Assembly (NCBI RefSeq): GCF_044923475.1
Contig: NZ_CP137338.1
Span: 434,001 to 498,000 of the forward strand
Direction: 5' to 3'
From: JAAURS01 sp044923475
GTDB taxonomy: Bacteria; Cyanobacteriota; Cyanobacteriia; Thermosynechococcales; Thermosynechococcaceae
Length of the DNA: 64,000 bases
This document shows positions 34,346-43,821 of this stretch, in pieces (positions within the stretch are counted from its first letter, which is position 1; every line of letters starts with the position of its first letter). A program made the translations under genes and the position numbers. A model generated the notes under the pieces. That model did no database searches, was not told the origin of the DNA, and saw only the letters and a program-made list of their open reading frames with translations.

Positions 34346-35179
34346 GTGATCGACGGACTAATTTTAATTTCGATGGTGCTGACCCAGGTATTTGGAGATC
34401 TGTGGCTCAGTCAGGGGATGAAGACGTTCGGTGCAGTTCGATCCATCACGCCCCACGCTATTTTCAATCTCATTACGTACTTGTTGACCAGTCCCTCGAT
34501 CGTGTTGGGCGTCATGACCCTAATTTTATCCTTAGGGTTTTACCTAGTGGCCATTTCCCGTTTTGACTTGAGCTACGTGCTCCCCATCCATGCGTCTGGG
34601 TACGTCTTTAACGCTTTATTTGCTTGGATGCTTCTGGGAGAACGCATTTCTACTTTGCGGTGGGCTGCAACCGCCATCGTTGCCGTTGGGGTCTATCTGA
34701 TCGGTCGGAGCGGTCGCGTCCCTCCGCCCAGTCAGGTCAAAAAAGCTTGGTCCCCTAAACGATCTCTCCCCGCGCCATTATTTTTAGTGACGACAACTTC
34801 CGCAATATCTCCGGTTTGGTTGGGATTAGCTGTTCTGGTATTGGCAGATGCGGCGGGAGATGTTCTATTGGCCAAGGGGATGAAAAGCATTGGTTGGATT
34901 AGTCTGAAAATGTCGCCTTCGGCATTTCTCAAGATCGGACGTCGGATACTCGTCACCCCGTCCATTCTGCAAGGCATTTCCGCCCAGGCGATCGCCTTTT
35001 TTGCCTTTTTGTGTCTTTTGAGTTGGGCGGATGTGAGCTACGTTCGTCCCTGCACCTCATTGACCTATGCCATGAGTTTATTGGGGGCGAGGTATTTTCT
35101 GCACGAGCCGGTTGTTCCGGGTCGTTTAATCGGCGGACTTGCGATTGGATTGGGCGTAGCTATGGTTGCTCTAACGTAG
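34346..35179 (+). CDS. DMT-superfamily (EamA-like) transporter
   Basis: 277 residues with about nine or ten membrane helices in two EamA-type halves; each half has an ADAAGDVLLAKGMK or FGDLWLSQGMK start and ends in a GxxLIGxGV-type helix. The substrate is not predictable. The start is a GTG at 34346; ATG at 34373 is the next choice. It is followed by the epimerase gene on the same strand after 96 bp. Confidence 0.85.
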   Translation: MIDGLILISMVLTQVFGDLWLSQGMKTFGAVRSITPHAIFNLITYLLTSPSIVLGVMTLILSLGFYLVAISRFDLSYVLPIHASGYVFNALFAWMLLGERISTLRWAATAIVAVGVYLIGRSGRVPPPSQVKKAWSPKRSLPAPLFLVTTTSAISPVWLGLAVLVLADAAGDVLLAKGMKSIGWISLKMSPSAFLKIGRRILVTPSILQGISAQAIAFFAFLCLLSWADVSYVRPCTSLTYAMSLLGARYFLHEPVVPGRLIGGLAIGLGVAMVALT

Positions 35180-35275
35180 AAAAATAAGACAACGCGAGTA
35201 CAGTCCTGCAAACGGGGCTTCGTACCGCAGCACGGGCAAGATTGCCCAGAAACGATCGTCTCACACACAATAGAC

Positions 35276-36289
35276 ATGAAGATTTTAATTACGGGTGTCG
35301 CTGGATTTATTGGCTACCATCTCGCTCGTCGGTTGCTGACCGATGGCGCGACGGTCTGCGGCATCGATAACTTAAATCCTTATTACGACGTTACCCTCAA
35401 ACGAGATCGGCTGGCTCAGTTAAAGCCATTCGCTCAATTTACATTCGAGCCGATCGATCTGGCAGACAGAGAAAACTTGACAGCCTTATTTCAGCAACAG
35501 TCCTTCGATATCGTCGTCAATTTAGCCGCTCAAGCTGGGGTTCGGTATTCCCTCGACAATCCCTTTGCCTACATTGACAGCAATATTCTCGGCTTCACCA
35601 ACTTGTTAGAAAACTGCCGTCACTTTCCAGTCAAACACCTGTTGTTTGCCTCCTCAAGTTCCGTGTACGGTGCCAACACCAAAGTTCCGTTCGCGATCGC
35701 CGATAACGTCGATCGCCCTATTTCGCTCTACGCCGCCACTAAAAGAGCAAACGAGCTCATAGCCTACACCTACAGCCACCTCTATGGCATTCCGACGACA
35801 GGATTGCGTTTTTTTACCGTCTACGGCCCTTGGGGGCGACCTGACATGGCCTACTTTAAATTTGTTAAAGCCATTTTGGCCGGACAGTCCCTTGACGTTT
35901 ACAACTTTGGTGCAATGGAGCGAGATTTTACCTACATTGACGACATTACAGCAGGGCTGGCGCTCATCCTAGCCCATCCACCCCAGACCTCCGAATCCCA
36001 GCCAGTCAGCCAACCAGAAAGCCTTCAATCGATCCCTGCTCCCCCCTATCGCCTCTACAACATTGGCAACCGTACCCCCGTCAAGCTCCTGCATTTTATC
36101 GAACTCTTGGAGCAAATTTTAGGTAAAACCGTGCCTAAAAATTTCCTGCCAATGCAGCCCGGCGAAGTTTTATCGACCTATGCCGATGTAGAGGATCTGG
36201 CGCGGGACTTTGATTTTAGACCCAACACTCCCATAGAAGTAGGGCTTCGGAAATTCGTACAGTGGTACCAGAGCTATTACAGCGAATAA
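35276..36289 (+). CDS. UDP-glucuronate 4-epimerase (NAD-dependent epimerase)
   Basis: 337-residue short-chain dehydrogenase. TGVAGFIGYHLARRLL binds NAD; AAQAGVRYSLDNP, SSSSVYGAN and Y-x3-K in SLYAATKRANEL form the active site; GPWGRPDMAYFKF is typical of UDP-glucuronate epimerases that supply UDP-galacturonate for cell-surface polymers. Intact. Confidence 0.92.
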   Translation: MKILITGVAGFIGYHLARRLLTDGATVCGIDNLNPYYDVTLKRDRLAQLKPFAQFTFEPIDLADRENLTALFQQQSFDIVVNLAAQAGVRYSLDNPFAYIDSNILGFTNLLENCRHFPVKHLLFASSSSVYGANTKVPFAIADNVDRPISLYAATKRANELIAYTYSHLYGIPTTGLRFFTVYGPWGRPDMAYFKFVKAILAGQSLDVYNFGAMERDFTYIDDITAGLALILAHPPQTSESQPVSQPESLQSIPAPPYRLYNIGNRTPVKLLHFIELLEQILGKTVPKNFLPMQPGEVLSTYADVEDLARDFDFRPNTPIEVGLRKFVQWYQSYYSE

Positions 36290-36324
36290 CGCTCGTCCTG
36301 ACGCCACTCTCAACACCCCCAAGC

Positions 36325-37053
36325 CTATTTGGGCACGGATTGCTGGGTGTCTGAAGGAATCGTTTCGGCAGAAGACTGAGAGGGACGGGATTGAGAGGTT
36401 AACATCCACAGGCCGACAAGGCTGCCAAGCGCTAAGAGGACCCCAGGAACGACTATTTGCAGGGGCCGGCGACGGCTTACGGTCTCGTTGGATAGTTCGT
36501 GGAGCGTTTCAGAAAGAGATACATCCTTAACCCGCTGGTGTGTCGTAACGGTCTGGGGCAACATTGTGGCTATCGTCGTGGCGGGAGGCTCTTCGTCCAT
36601 AAAACAAGCACCTACCAGCGTCTCTTTAGCGTTCACGATATCGGACTTAATGCTTTGATAGGAAATAGATTCTAGGTATTGGGCAAATTCTGCTGTACCC
36701 ATCGAAACCGTCAAGTAAGAAACTTCAATCGTTTGGCCGAATCGAATCACATCTCCTTGGGTAAGGTCGCGGCTGCTGACTTTTTGATCGTTAATAAATA
36801 CGCCGTTAGCACTGGGCTTCCCGCCAGAATTGCCGTCAATGACTCGATAGCGATATTGATTCGTCCCAGGCACGGGCACGCGCAGAAACATCGCGTGCTG
36901 GCGGGAAATGGTATCCACGTCGATGACGATCGCGTTGGATGGGTCGCGACCGACGGAGTAAGCAGCGGCTTCTAAGGCGATCGCCCGCCGCTTACCGTCG
37001 TTAATCACTAAAACGTGCCTTTCTTGGCAATCTGATTGAGCGTTGGACATCAT
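36325..37053 (-). CDS. FHA-domain membrane protein
   Basis: 242 residues from the ATG at 37053; the frame is open 34 codons upstream, but the FHA domain position and clustered Met codons favour this start. The N-terminal FHA domain (YSVGRDPSNAIVID, TISRQHAMF, NGVFIND) binds phosphothreonine peptides. One membrane helix near the C-terminus (LQIVVPGVLLALGSLVGLWML) precedes a short Ser/Gln tail. The FHA domain is probably cytoplasmic. It is likely part of a Ser/Thr kinase network, though no kinase is adjacent. Confidence 0.85.
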   Translation of the reverse strand: MMSNAQSDCQERHVLVINDGKRRAIALEAAAYSVGRDPSNAIVIDVDTISRQHAMFLRVPVPGTNQYRYRVIDGNSGGKPSANGVFINDQKVSSRDLTQGDVIRFGQTIEVSYLTVSMGTAEFAQYLESISYQSIKSDIVNAKETLVGACFMDEEPPATTIATMLPQTVTTHQRVKDVSLSETLHELSNETVSRRRPLQIVVPGVLLALGSLVGLWMLTSQSRPSQSSAETIPSDTQQSVPK

Positions 37054-37231
37054 AATCCCCCCGGATAGATTGAAATGATTTCTAGACTGAAACCATAGAC
37101 GTAGCTCACCTAGAAAGCCTGTTTTACCCGGCATGAAGGTGCCAGGTAATGTCAAAGCCTAAAAGAACAGGGAGACCCGCGCCTTTATCTAGGTTGCCCA
37201 AGAGGAGGCGCGATCTGACGAATTTTTATTT

Positions 37232-38323
37232 TTATCCTGCCGGATGAAAATAAAAGGCAAGCCCCAGAACGATGTAGGCAGCCAGCAGTAGCATTCCTTC
37301 CAACCAGTTGGATTGACCGTCAGAACTAATGGAGTTGGCAATGAGAACGGATACTGCCACAGCCACCAGTTCAAAGGGGTTGAAGTCTAAATTCATGGGC
37401 TGCCCGATCGCCCAGCCCAATAGGACTAGAACTGGAGCGACAAACAACGCAATCTGAAGGCTGGAGCCAACAGCGACGGACACCGAGAGATCCATCTTAT
37501 TTTTCATCGCGACGGTAACGGCAGTGGCGTGTTCTGCGGCATTGCCAATGATGGGCAGCAAGATCACCCCTGTAAACAGCGGGGTGAGGCCCAGCTTGTC
37601 GGTGGCGACCTCTAGGCTACCGACGAGCAGTTCCGATTCAACGGCAACGGCGATGGTAGCGGCCAACAAGACGCCCACCCATAGTTTTAGATTGGGACGG
37701 TGACTCGACGAATGGTTTGCGGGTGTATCGCCTTCGTTTTCAGCAATGCCTACGTCGTATAGGTAGCTGTGGGTTTTCATGGAGAACAGCAAGGTCAGGC
37801 AATACACTGCAATGAGGATAACGGAAACAGCAATTGAAAAATGCTGAATTTGAGCGGGCTGAATATTAGGGGAAGTGAAATGAAAGGCCGTCGGCATCAG
37901 AATGGCAATGACGGCCAAATTCATGAGGGACGCGTTGACGCGGGCGATAACGGGCTGGAAGGTCTGTTCTTTGAAGCGAAGCCCTCCTAGAAACATGGAT
38001 AGGCCCATCACCAAAAGCAAGTTGCCCACGATCGAACCCGTCAAACTGGCTTTCACGACCTCTAGCAATCCAGCCTTTAACGCAATGATTGCAATGATGA
38101 GTTCGGTGGCATTCCCGAAGGTGGCGTTGAGCAATCCTCCTAAGGTGGGACCCGCAACGACGGCAATTTCTTCCGTCGCCAACCCCATCCACGAGGCCAG
38201 AGGGACAATGGATAACCCCGCTGTTATAAACACGATCAACGGATCGAACTCGAACCACTCGGCAGCAAGCGACAGCGGAATGAAGAGCAGCAGGCCGAGG
38301 AAAATACGGTTTTTTAAAGTCAC
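37232..38323 (-). CDS. cax: Calcium/proton exchanger (CAX family)
   Basis: 363 residues, about 11 membrane helices. Both alpha repeats are present: GGLLNATFGNATELI and GNAAEHATAVTVA, whose Asn/Glu residues bind Ca2+. The family exports Ca2+ in exchange for protons and supports salt and alkali tolerance in cyanobacteria. Confidence 0.95.
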   Translation of the reverse strand: MTLKNRIFLGLLLFIPLSLAAEWFEFDPLIVFITAGLSIVPLASWMGLATEEIAVVAGPTLGGLLNATFGNATELIIAIIALKAGLLEVVKASLTGSIVGNLLLVMGLSMFLGGLRFKEQTFQPVIARVNASLMNLAVIAILMPTAFHFTSPNIQPAQIQHFSIAVSVILIAVYCLTLLFSMKTHSYLYDVGIAENEGDTPANHSSSHRPNLKLWVGVLLAATIAVAVESELLVGSLEVATDKLGLTPLFTGVILLPIIGNAAEHATAVTVAMKNKMDLSVSVAVGSSLQIALFVAPVLVLLGWAIGQPMNLDFNPFELVAVAVSVLIANSISSDGQSNWLEGMLLLAAYIVLGLAFYFHPAG

Positions 38324-38409
38324 GGCACCAGTCTAAAGATCGAAGAAGGGTGAGTTTATTATGGCCCTGGGAGTCGATAAATTGAGCTTCGCACGAATCT
38401 CAAGGTTAC

Positions 38410-39261
38410 TTAAGAATCAGTGGCTGAATCTAACTCCTCCAAAATTTGGGCGATCGAATCGCAAAGCCGATCGTGCGCTTGCCCGGTACTCGCCAAAAAT
38501 CCGCCCCACTGCGCGACATCGGTTCGGTTGTACTCGATCGGCGTCAGATCGAAATGGGTGAACCGCCCGCCCGCCTCTGTCAGAATCAGCTCCGGTGCCG
38601 CCAAATCCCAATCCTTCGGCGCAGACTTGGTGGTGAGGGAAAGATAAAGTTCTGCCCGATCCTCTAAAATGGTCGCAATTTTACAGCCCACGCTTCCCAC
38701 AAACGTCTGTTCCGTTTGCGGGAGCCGCTTTAGCAATGCATCGAACCGATCGTCCCGATGGCTGCGGCTAATGACCAACCGCATGTCTTCAGGCCGATCG
38801 CGCTCCTTCACCTGCAGCCGACGCACCTCGCCGCTTCGGGTTTCGGCATAAGAGCCGCCTCCCTTCGTCGCATAGTAAAGGATCTCCTGCTCCGGCCACA
38901 CCACCACCGATAGGATCGGGCGACCGGCTTCCGTCAGGGCGAGATGGATCGCGTACTCGCCAGTTTTTTGAATGAAATCGCGGGTTCCGTCTAGGGGGTC
39001 GATAATCCAAACGTAGGGTTGCGGGTAAGGCGTCAACCCAGGCTGGAACGTCTCCTCGCTGAGATAACCGAATTGCTCGCCGTCCAACTCCTGCTGGAGA
39101 CGTTCCAAAATGTAGTGATTCGCCGCCAGATCGGCTGCCGTCACCGGATCGCTATGGGCCTTCTGAATATCCAGATCGAACTCGCCGCGATAGTAGCGGC
39201 GCAGGATATCCGCAGCCCCCCACCCTACCGAACGCGCTAACTCAAGCAACCCATCCATCAT
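38410..39261 (-). CDS. cysQ: 3'(2'),5'-bisphosphate nucleotidase, CysQ/IMPase family
   Basis: 283 residues. The metal-binding motif WIIDPLDGTRDFI and the second motif KDWDLAAPELILTEAGG are intact, and LSEETF supplies the first Glu. It recycles PAP from sulfate assimilation or hydrolyses inositol phosphates; the length and TRDF variant favour CysQ. It lies in a run of minus-strand genes with the dehydrogenase E2 gene upstream. Confidence 0.88.
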   Translation of the reverse strand: MMDGLLELARSVGWGAADILRRYYRGEFDLDIQKAHSDPVTAADLAANHYILERLQQELDGEQFGYLSEETFQPGLTPYPQPYVWIIDPLDGTRDFIQKTGEYAIHLALTEAGRPILSVVVWPEQEILYYATKGGGSYAETRSGEVRRLQVKERDRPEDMRLVISRSHRDDRFDALLKRLPQTEQTFVGSVGCKIATILEDRAELYLSLTTKSAPKDWDLAAPELILTEAGGRFTHFDLTPIEYNRTDVAQWGGFLASTGQAHDRLCDSIAQILEELDSATDS

Positions 39262-39354
39262 GTAGCGCCCTCCTTACAATTCAAAGACTGCCGACCCAAT
39301 TCCCTAAAGCCCGCATCGCCGCGATCGCAACCGTTCCAATGCAAGCTAGGCTCT

Positions 39355-40632
39355 CTAAAGCGTCAGCGATTGAGGATTGGTTTCAATCAGCTTTGCTAAA
39401 TCTTGCAGAAATGCAGCTGCATCTGCGCCATAGATAATGCGATGATCGCAAGTGATATTCACCTTCATCTGCCGTTTGACACCCAGTAGCCCATCCTTCG
39501 TCGCTACCACCTGAGGCTGAGACGCCCCGATCGCCAAAATTGCCCCTTGACCGGGTGGCAAAATCGCATCGAAGAAATCTACGCCAAACATGCCCAAGTT
39601 AGAAAGCGTAAACGTCCCCGTACTGTACTCGTCCGGTTGGAGCTGCTTTGCGCGGGCGCGGTCGACCAAATCCTTCCAGGTGCGGGACATCGAGTACAGA
39701 TCGGATTGGTCGGCATTGCGCAACACGGGTGTAATCAATCCGCCATCCGGCATCGCGACCGCTACCGCTACGTTGATCTGACTGCAATACTGAATGCCCT
39801 GCTCGGCATAGCAAGCATTCAGCAACGGATATTTTTTGAGCGTGACGGCCACTGCCTTTGCCAGCAAAGCGGTCATTGTAACACCCTTGCTCTTCACCTG
39901 TTTGTAAAGGCTATCTAAAGCATCCGTCGTAATGCTGTAGCCTACGTGGTAAGTCGGTGCTTGCAAACTCGCGACCATATTGCGGTTTACAGCCAGTTGG
40001 AGGGTATTGAAAGGCGCGATCTCTCCAGCTACTGCCGCTGCTGGAATCGCTGGGGCTGAGGGCGCGGTGACGGGAGCCGCGATGGCCTGGGCAACGGCTG
40101 CTGCAGGCGTTTTCCCCGCCGCTCCTTCAACATCGGCTGCGACAATTCTGCCGAAGGGCCCGCTGCCTTTAATTGCGGTTAATTCGACCTTAAACTGCTT
40201 AGCCAGTTTTCGCGCTCTGGGAGATGCCACAATGCGACCCGTAGAAACGGTAGGGGTGTCTGCAGTCGCGTTTCCATTCAATGCGGTGGCAGCCGCGACG
40301 GGTTCTGGGGTTGGAGCGGGCGGTGCCGGAGCAGGTGCGGTACTGGGTGCGGCAGAGCTTTTTAGCTTTTCTTGAGCCTGAGCGATTTCTGCTTCGGTTT
40401 CGGCAATCAGCCCCAGCATTGAGCCTACGGGTGCGGCCTCTCCGGCAGGAACGGCGATCGCCGCCAGATAGCCTTCGTAGAACGACTCCACATCCATGTC
40501 GGCCTTATCGGACTCGACCACTAAGACCGTCTCGCCTTTCTCAACCTTGTCTCCCGGCGACTTAGACCAAGAGACGATCTTTCCTTCAGTCATCGTCGAA
40601 CTGAGAGCGGGCATGAAGACTTCACGAATCAT
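39355..40632 (-). CDS. pdhC: Pyruvate dehydrogenase E2 (dihydrolipoamide acetyltransferase)
   Basis: 425 residues. Lipoyl domain with the lipoylated Lys in VESDKADMDVE, an Ala/Pro-rich linker, a peripheral-subunit-binding domain (VASPRARKLAKQFKVEL), a second linker and the catalytic domain ending in ITCDHRIIYGADAA (active-site His and Asp). One lipoyl domain is normal for cyanobacteria. It forms the core of the pyruvate dehydrogenase complex. Confidence 0.96.
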   Translation of the reverse strand: MIREVFMPALSSTMTEGKIVSWSKSPGDKVEKGETVLVVESDKADMDVESFYEGYLAAIAVPAGEAAPVGSMLGLIAETEAEIAQAQEKLKSSAAPSTAPAPAPPAPTPEPVAAATALNGNATADTPTVSTGRIVASPRARKLAKQFKVELTAIKGSGPFGRIVAADVEGAAGKTPAAAVAQAIAAPVTAPSAPAIPAAAVAGEIAPFNTLQLAVNRNMVASLQAPTYHVGYSITTDALDSLYKQVKSKGVTMTALLAKAVAVTLKKYPLLNACYAEQGIQYCSQINVAVAVAMPDGGLITPVLRNADQSDLYSMSRTWKDLVDRARAKQLQPDEYSTGTFTLSNLGMFGVDFFDAILPPGQGAILAIGASQPQVVATKDGLLGVKRQMKVNITCDHRIIYGADAAAFLQDLAKLIETNPQSLTL

Positions 40633-40757
40633 GGGGCGGCGTTCCGAATCAGGGGTTTATATCAGGATAAAGGCAATCGGTTGCGGAGCTTGAGGGCAAA
40701 TTAAAGCCAAAGCTCACTCAGTAAAGCATTTTACCGCAGGGCGTATCGTCGCACACT

Positions 40758-41207
40758 CTACAGTTCGCCTCGAATGTCTTCGACGACGCCGTCGCGCAGC
40801 ACGATTTCAACTTGCATTTTGCGAATCAGATGATCGCCTTTTTGGAGGTGGAAGAAGTTATCGATTTGGCCCTGCTCGACCTCTTGTTCCATCTCTAAAA
40901 GCTGTACTTGATTGAGCTGCTGTAAGACCTGGTTTTTTTGCTCCAACAGCTCGCTTTTGCGGGCATTGGCCTGAGCTTGCAGGTCTTGGATCTGAGCGTT
41001 CATGGCATCCGAAGGCTGACCGATCATTTGCCGCTGGAGTTCGGACATCATTTGCTGCACCTGTAGTTCTAGCTGCTGGAGCTGGCCGTCAAACTGATTG
41101 ATTTGGGCCTGAAGCTGCTGTTGGGCTTCTTCTTTCCATAGAGGGGTTACCACTGCCTTCACGGGGATGGCGCGGCGGACTAAAAGTTGATCGCTCAAAA
41201 TATCCAT
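40758..41207 (-). CDS. YlqD-family protein
   Basis: 149 residues. The middle is a Gln-rich coiled coil of about 70 residues, flanked by short beta-prone ends (QLLVRRAIPVKAVVT and VEIVLRDGVVEDIRGEL), as in YlqD proteins. Function unknown. It sits between the acyl-ACP synthetase and E2 genes on the same strand. Confidence 0.8.
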   Translation of the reverse strand: MDILSDQLLVRRAIPVKAVVTPLWKEEAQQQLQAQINQFDGQLQQLELQVQQMMSELQRQMIGQPSDAMNAQIQDLQAQANARKSELLEQKNQVLQQLNQVQLLEMEQEVEQGQIDNFFHLQKGDHLIRKMQVEIVLRDGVVEDIRGEL

Positions 41208-41276
41208 GAATGTGAAGGGTGTAGGGTCTACAAAGATGACGACAATATTGCGTTGTAGGTAACGACGGACGCTAGG

Positions 41277-43202
41277 TCACGATCCGAACATCCCGTCGAT
41301 CATATCGCGGTAGCGTTCCATCACGACAGGCCGTTTTACTTTCAGGGTCTGAGTCAGCAGGCCGTTTTCCATCGAAAATGGCTCTAGGACAAACTGGAAT
41401 GGCCCAATCCGGTCATCCACGCGGTAGCCCGGTCGATTCTGAACTTCTCGAACCAGTTCTTGGCGATATAGGTCTTGGATGGGTTTGCTGTCAAAGGTTA
41501 AAACGGTCTTGCCTGGGGCGACATCGGTTTCCTCTTGACCGGACAGCACCGCATTTTGCCCTGCGGCCCACAGCTTGAGCGCGTCGATGTTGGGCACAAT
41601 CAGCGCTCCAATGGAGCGCTGGTCTTGACCCACCAGCATAATTTGATCGATATAGGGGCTGCGAGCGCAGGCATCTTCAATGGGCTGCGGCTCGATGTTT
41701 TCGCCATTAGAGAGGACGATGGTGTCTTTGGCGCGACCAGTCAAAATGAGGTCGGATTGAGGCGTCAGCCAGCCTAAGTCTCCGGTGTCGAACCAGCCGT
41801 CCGGGTCGATGGCCTTGGCCGTTGCCTCTGGATTGTTGTAGTACCCGTCCATAATTTGAGGTCCCCGCGCCAGGACGAGGCCCTGTTGGCCGAGGGGCAG
41901 GACTTGTCGGGTTTCGGGGGCGACAATTTGCAGCTCTGTGAACGGTAACGGCTGCCCTGCTGAGCGGCGCAGGTTGCGCTTTAGACGGCGCGCGGTGAGC
42001 ACGGGGGAGGTTTCGGTGAGTCCGTAGCCCACCAGCAGGCTGATGCCCACAATTTCAAAGAAGTTTTCCAGGTGCATGGCAAGGGAGCCGCCGCCGCTGA
42101 CGGAGGCTTTGAATTTGCCGCCCAAGGCGTTGCGGACTTTGGTGTAGACGAGGCGATCGCCCAGGGCATGCACGGGTGCGAGGAGCCAGCACCGCAGCAG
42201 CGCTCCAATCTTCTGAGTAACAGACGGATTCAGGTTATTCAAATCCAGACCTTGAACCAATCGCCGTGCCTCAATGTAGCGCTGGCTCTGGCCAAAAAAG
42301 AACTTGACCAGCTTTTGCTTGCTTTCTGGCTGTTCGCGGAACTGCTTTTGAATGGCTTCGTAGAGCGACTCCCACAGGCGCGGGACGCTGGCCATAAATT
42401 CTGGCGGGTAGGCGAGCAGGTCGCGCTTTAGATTGCGAATGTTGGTATACACTTGGGTGCAACCTTGGGAGAGCAGGTAATATTTCACCGTGCGTCCAAA
42501 AGAGTGCCAGGTCGGCAGGATGCTGATGGCGCGATCGCCGGGGACTGGCTGAAGGACATCGGAGAAGGTGTTCATCTGATGCATGAGGTTGGCATTGGTG
42601 AGCCGCACCCCTTTGGGCTTGCCCGTCGTACCGGAGGTGTAGAGCAGGGTTGCCAACTGGTCTAGCTTAAAGTGAGGTGCCGTGAAGGGATGGCTGCTGC
42701 CAATCTCCAGCATTCGCGAAAAATTGACCATCGTAATCGGGCTATCGGCGGGGGTGGTTTCGTCAGTGAGCAGCCCCACAAATTTGATGGAGGCTGGGGC
42801 CATCAGGGGCAACAGCTTCTGATAGGTTTTGAGGTCTTCAATCAGCAGCGCAGAGGATTCGCTGTTTTCGTAGATATAGGCCAGCTCCTGCATGTCAGCC
42901 AAGGCGCTGCGCACCACGTCCACGGCCCCGGCGGTCATGCAGCCCTGGTCTGCAACAAACCAACGGGCGGAGTTGTCGGCGAACAGACAAATGCGATCGC
43001 CGGGTTGAAGGCCCAAACTTTGGAGTGCGGCGGCAAACTGACCGATTTGCTGGTTGAGATGGGCAAAGGTGAGGGTGACGGCAGGGTTGCTGTAGGCATC
43101 CTGGAGCGCCACGACGTCCCCGCAGCGCTGGGCTACAATCGGCCAGATTTCGGGTAATGCGTTGAGGGTTGAGTATTTTGCAGATATGTCCGACTTGTTC
43201 AT
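41277..43202 (-). CDS. aas: Acyl-ACP/acyl-CoA synthetase, AMP-forming
   Basis: 641 residues. Adenylation motifs LLYTSGTTGKPKGV, GYGLTETSPVL, GWFDTGDLGWL and the C-terminal GRAKDTIVLSNGENIEP are intact. In cyanobacteria this enzyme recycles free fatty acids onto acyl carrier protein. Membrane-associated by family. Confidence 0.93.
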   Translation of the reverse strand: MNKSDISAKYSTLNALPEIWPIVAQRCGDVVALQDAYSNPAVTLTFAHLNQQIGQFAAALQSLGLQPGDRICLFADNSARWFVADQGCMTAGAVDVVRSALADMQELAYIYENSESSALLIEDLKTYQKLLPLMAPASIKFVGLLTDETTPADSPITMVNFSRMLEIGSSHPFTAPHFKLDQLATLLYTSGTTGKPKGVRLTNANLMHQMNTFSDVLQPVPGDRAISILPTWHSFGRTVKYYLLSQGCTQVYTNIRNLKRDLLAYPPEFMASVPRLWESLYEAIQKQFREQPESKQKLVKFFFGQSQRYIEARRLVQGLDLNNLNPSVTQKIGALLRCWLLAPVHALGDRLVYTKVRNALGGKFKASVSGGGSLAMHLENFFEIVGISLLVGYGLTETSPVLTARRLKRNLRRSAGQPLPFTELQIVAPETRQVLPLGQQGLVLARGPQIMDGYYNNPEATAKAIDPDGWFDTGDLGWLTPQSDLILTGRAKDTIVLSNGENIEPQPIEDACARSPYIDQIMLVGQDQRSIGALIVPNIDALKLWAAGQNAVLSGQEETDVAPGKTVLTFDSKPIQDLYRQELVREVQNRPGYRVDDRIGPFQFVLEPFSMENGLLTQTLKVKRPVVMERYRDMIDGMFGS

Positions 43203-43552
43203 CAGTTTGACCCTCGTGTTCGCAACGCTTTAATAAAATCCTACGGGAAACTGCGGCGATTGCCGAAGGAAGGCGCTAGCGAATGGGTTGAGTAACCCAT
43301 TCGCTAGCGGTCTGGCCCCAATCGTGTTGGTACACCAATTACGATCGCATTGAACATGGCTACTAAAGTGCACTATTTTGCATCCGCTTCCAGGAAATAT
43401 AGTTTGGGCGGACGGCGATCGATCGCTATTTTGTAACCTTCTGTTCCATCTCCGATCTTATCCCGCGACGCAGGCACTGCTAGAGCAGCTTCAAGCTGGT
43501 ATAGATTGTTTTATTTCACGGTCTATCATCGAATTAAGTGTTTTATACTGCT
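43203..43552. other. Intergenic stretch with a long palindrome
   Basis: About 350 bp between divergent genes. Apart from the 16-bp-arm palindrome listed separately, no gene or other repeat is seen. Confidence 0.4.
43274..43309. repeat. Perfect inverted repeat, 16-bp arms and 4-base loop
   Basis: CGCTAGCGAATGGGTT, loop GAGT, and the exact reverse complement. No T-tract on either side. It lies about 70 bp upstream of the aas start, in the shared region of two divergent units, so it could be an operator or an mRNA leader hairpin. Confidence 0.7.
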
Positions 43553-43819
43553 ATGCAAATCGTCCTACCGCCAGAACTTGAAGCCCTCATCCAGTACCAA
43601 CTCGACAGCGGCAAATATCGAACTGCGATAGAGGTCGTCCTGGCTGGCGTAATCCGTCTTGAACAGGAAGAAGACATCTACCAGGGACGACTGCAAGAGC
43701 TACAGCAAGATGCTCAGATTGGCTGGGAAGCCCTTCAGCGAGGTGAACTGGTTGATGGCGCTACAGCAATGGCAGAACTGCGTGCAAACTTACGAACACG
43801 CTACGCCAGTGAGGCTTGA
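43553..43819 (+). CDS. ParD-like antitoxin
   Basis: 88 residues from the ATG at 43553 (MQIVLPPELEALIQYQLDSG); a GTG five codons up is possible. An N-terminal ribbon-helix-helix (IVLPPELEALIQYQLDSGKYRTAIEVVLAGVIRL) and an acidic helical tail match ParD. The expected partner ParE is absent; the next gene, overlapping by TTGA, encodes a Uma2 protein instead. Confidence 0.8.
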   Translation: MQIVLPPELEALIQYQLDSGKYRTAIEVVLAGVIRLEQEEDIYQGRLQELQQDAQIGWEALQRGELVDGATAMAELRANLRTRYASEA

Positions 43820-43821
43820 AA

